Positions 5,977 to 6,091 of a stretch of 6,091 nucleotides of DNA are shown here, piece by piece (positions within the stretch are counted from its first letter, which is position 1; each line of letters starts with the position of its first letter). The position numbers and the translations under genes were made by a program. The stretch comes from Hyphomicrobium sp. (GTDB lineage: Bacteria > Pseudomonadota > Alphaproteobacteria > Rhizobiales > Hyphomicrobiaceae), in NCBI GenBank assembly GCA_025927515.1, contig JAICLG010000185.1, positions 1-6,091 on the forward strand, in the 5' to 3' direction. The notes beneath the pieces are model-generated. The model was given only the letters and a program-made list of their open reading frames with translations. It made no database searches and was not told the origin of the DNA.

Positions 5977-6091
5977 TTTATGGATGTTCCACACTCGACC
6001 ATTAGGAGATTTGCCTGCATCGGCGCTGCGCGTATTTGCCGAAAAACAGGGCGCGCAATCGCCCTCAGTGCACTCCATCCGATGGTTCACA
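5977..6091 (-). other. Upstream region or N-terminal extension of the export gene
   Basis: This stretch is open in the export gene frame, with start-like codons at 6090 (GTG), 6078 (ATG) and 5994 (GTG), but the implied residues are Cys- and polar-rich and place a long tail before the signal peptide. It more likely holds the 5' leader of the - strand unit. No clear Shine-Dalgarno or promoter was found, and the window ends here. Confidence 0.45.

Noticed and set aside
1..6091. CRISPR array, tRNA/rRNA genes, insertion sequence, phage or defence genes
   Set aside because: No repeat-spacer pattern, RNA gene fold, transposase or terminal repeats were seen; the five genes all fit polysaccharide synthesis and export.

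Overview
The window is part of a bacterial exopolysaccharide or capsule locus. Its GC-rich coding, strong Shine-Dalgarno sites and an ExoY/ExoT/ExoF-like gene set point to an alphaproteobacterium, probably of the Rhizobiales (Bradyrhizobium/Rhodopseudomonas-like). That placement is inferred from protein character only; no taxonomic marker is present.

Layout. Positions 1-280 are a leader with no convincing complete gene. It carries two small inverted repeats and, at its right end, the ribosome binding site of the first gene. Three genes follow on the + strand: a membrane priming sugar-phosphate transferase (281-985), a two-domain protein joining a phosphoribosyltransferase to a HAD phosphatase (1006-2037), and a Wzx/WzxC-type flippase (2090-3565). 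Two genes lie on the - strand and are read from the right edge inward: a periplasmic/outer-membrane polysaccharide export protein with a long coiled coil (4579-5976, start uncertain), then a family 2 glycosyltransferase (3540-4571) only 7 bases downstream. The two units converge, and their last 26 bases overlap.

How they work together. The priming enzyme would load the first sugar phosphate onto undecaprenyl phosphate. The GT2 enzyme would add one of the later sugars. The flippase would move the lipid-linked repeat unit across the inner membrane, and the export protein would form part of the route out. No polymerase (Wzy) or chain-length kinase (Wzc/ExoP) is in the window, so the locus must continue elsewhere.

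The most interesting gene is the phosphoribosyltransferase-HAD fusion. Its two activities are those needed to put ribofuranose into a glycan from PRPP: phosphoribosyl transfer, then removal of the 5-phosphate. This two-step chemistry is established for dual-domain ribofuranosyltransferases of Klebsiella O antigens, but this protein has a recognisable canonical PRPP-binding loop and a PRT-then-HAD order. It may therefore be a different type of ribofuranosylation enzyme. That role is inference.
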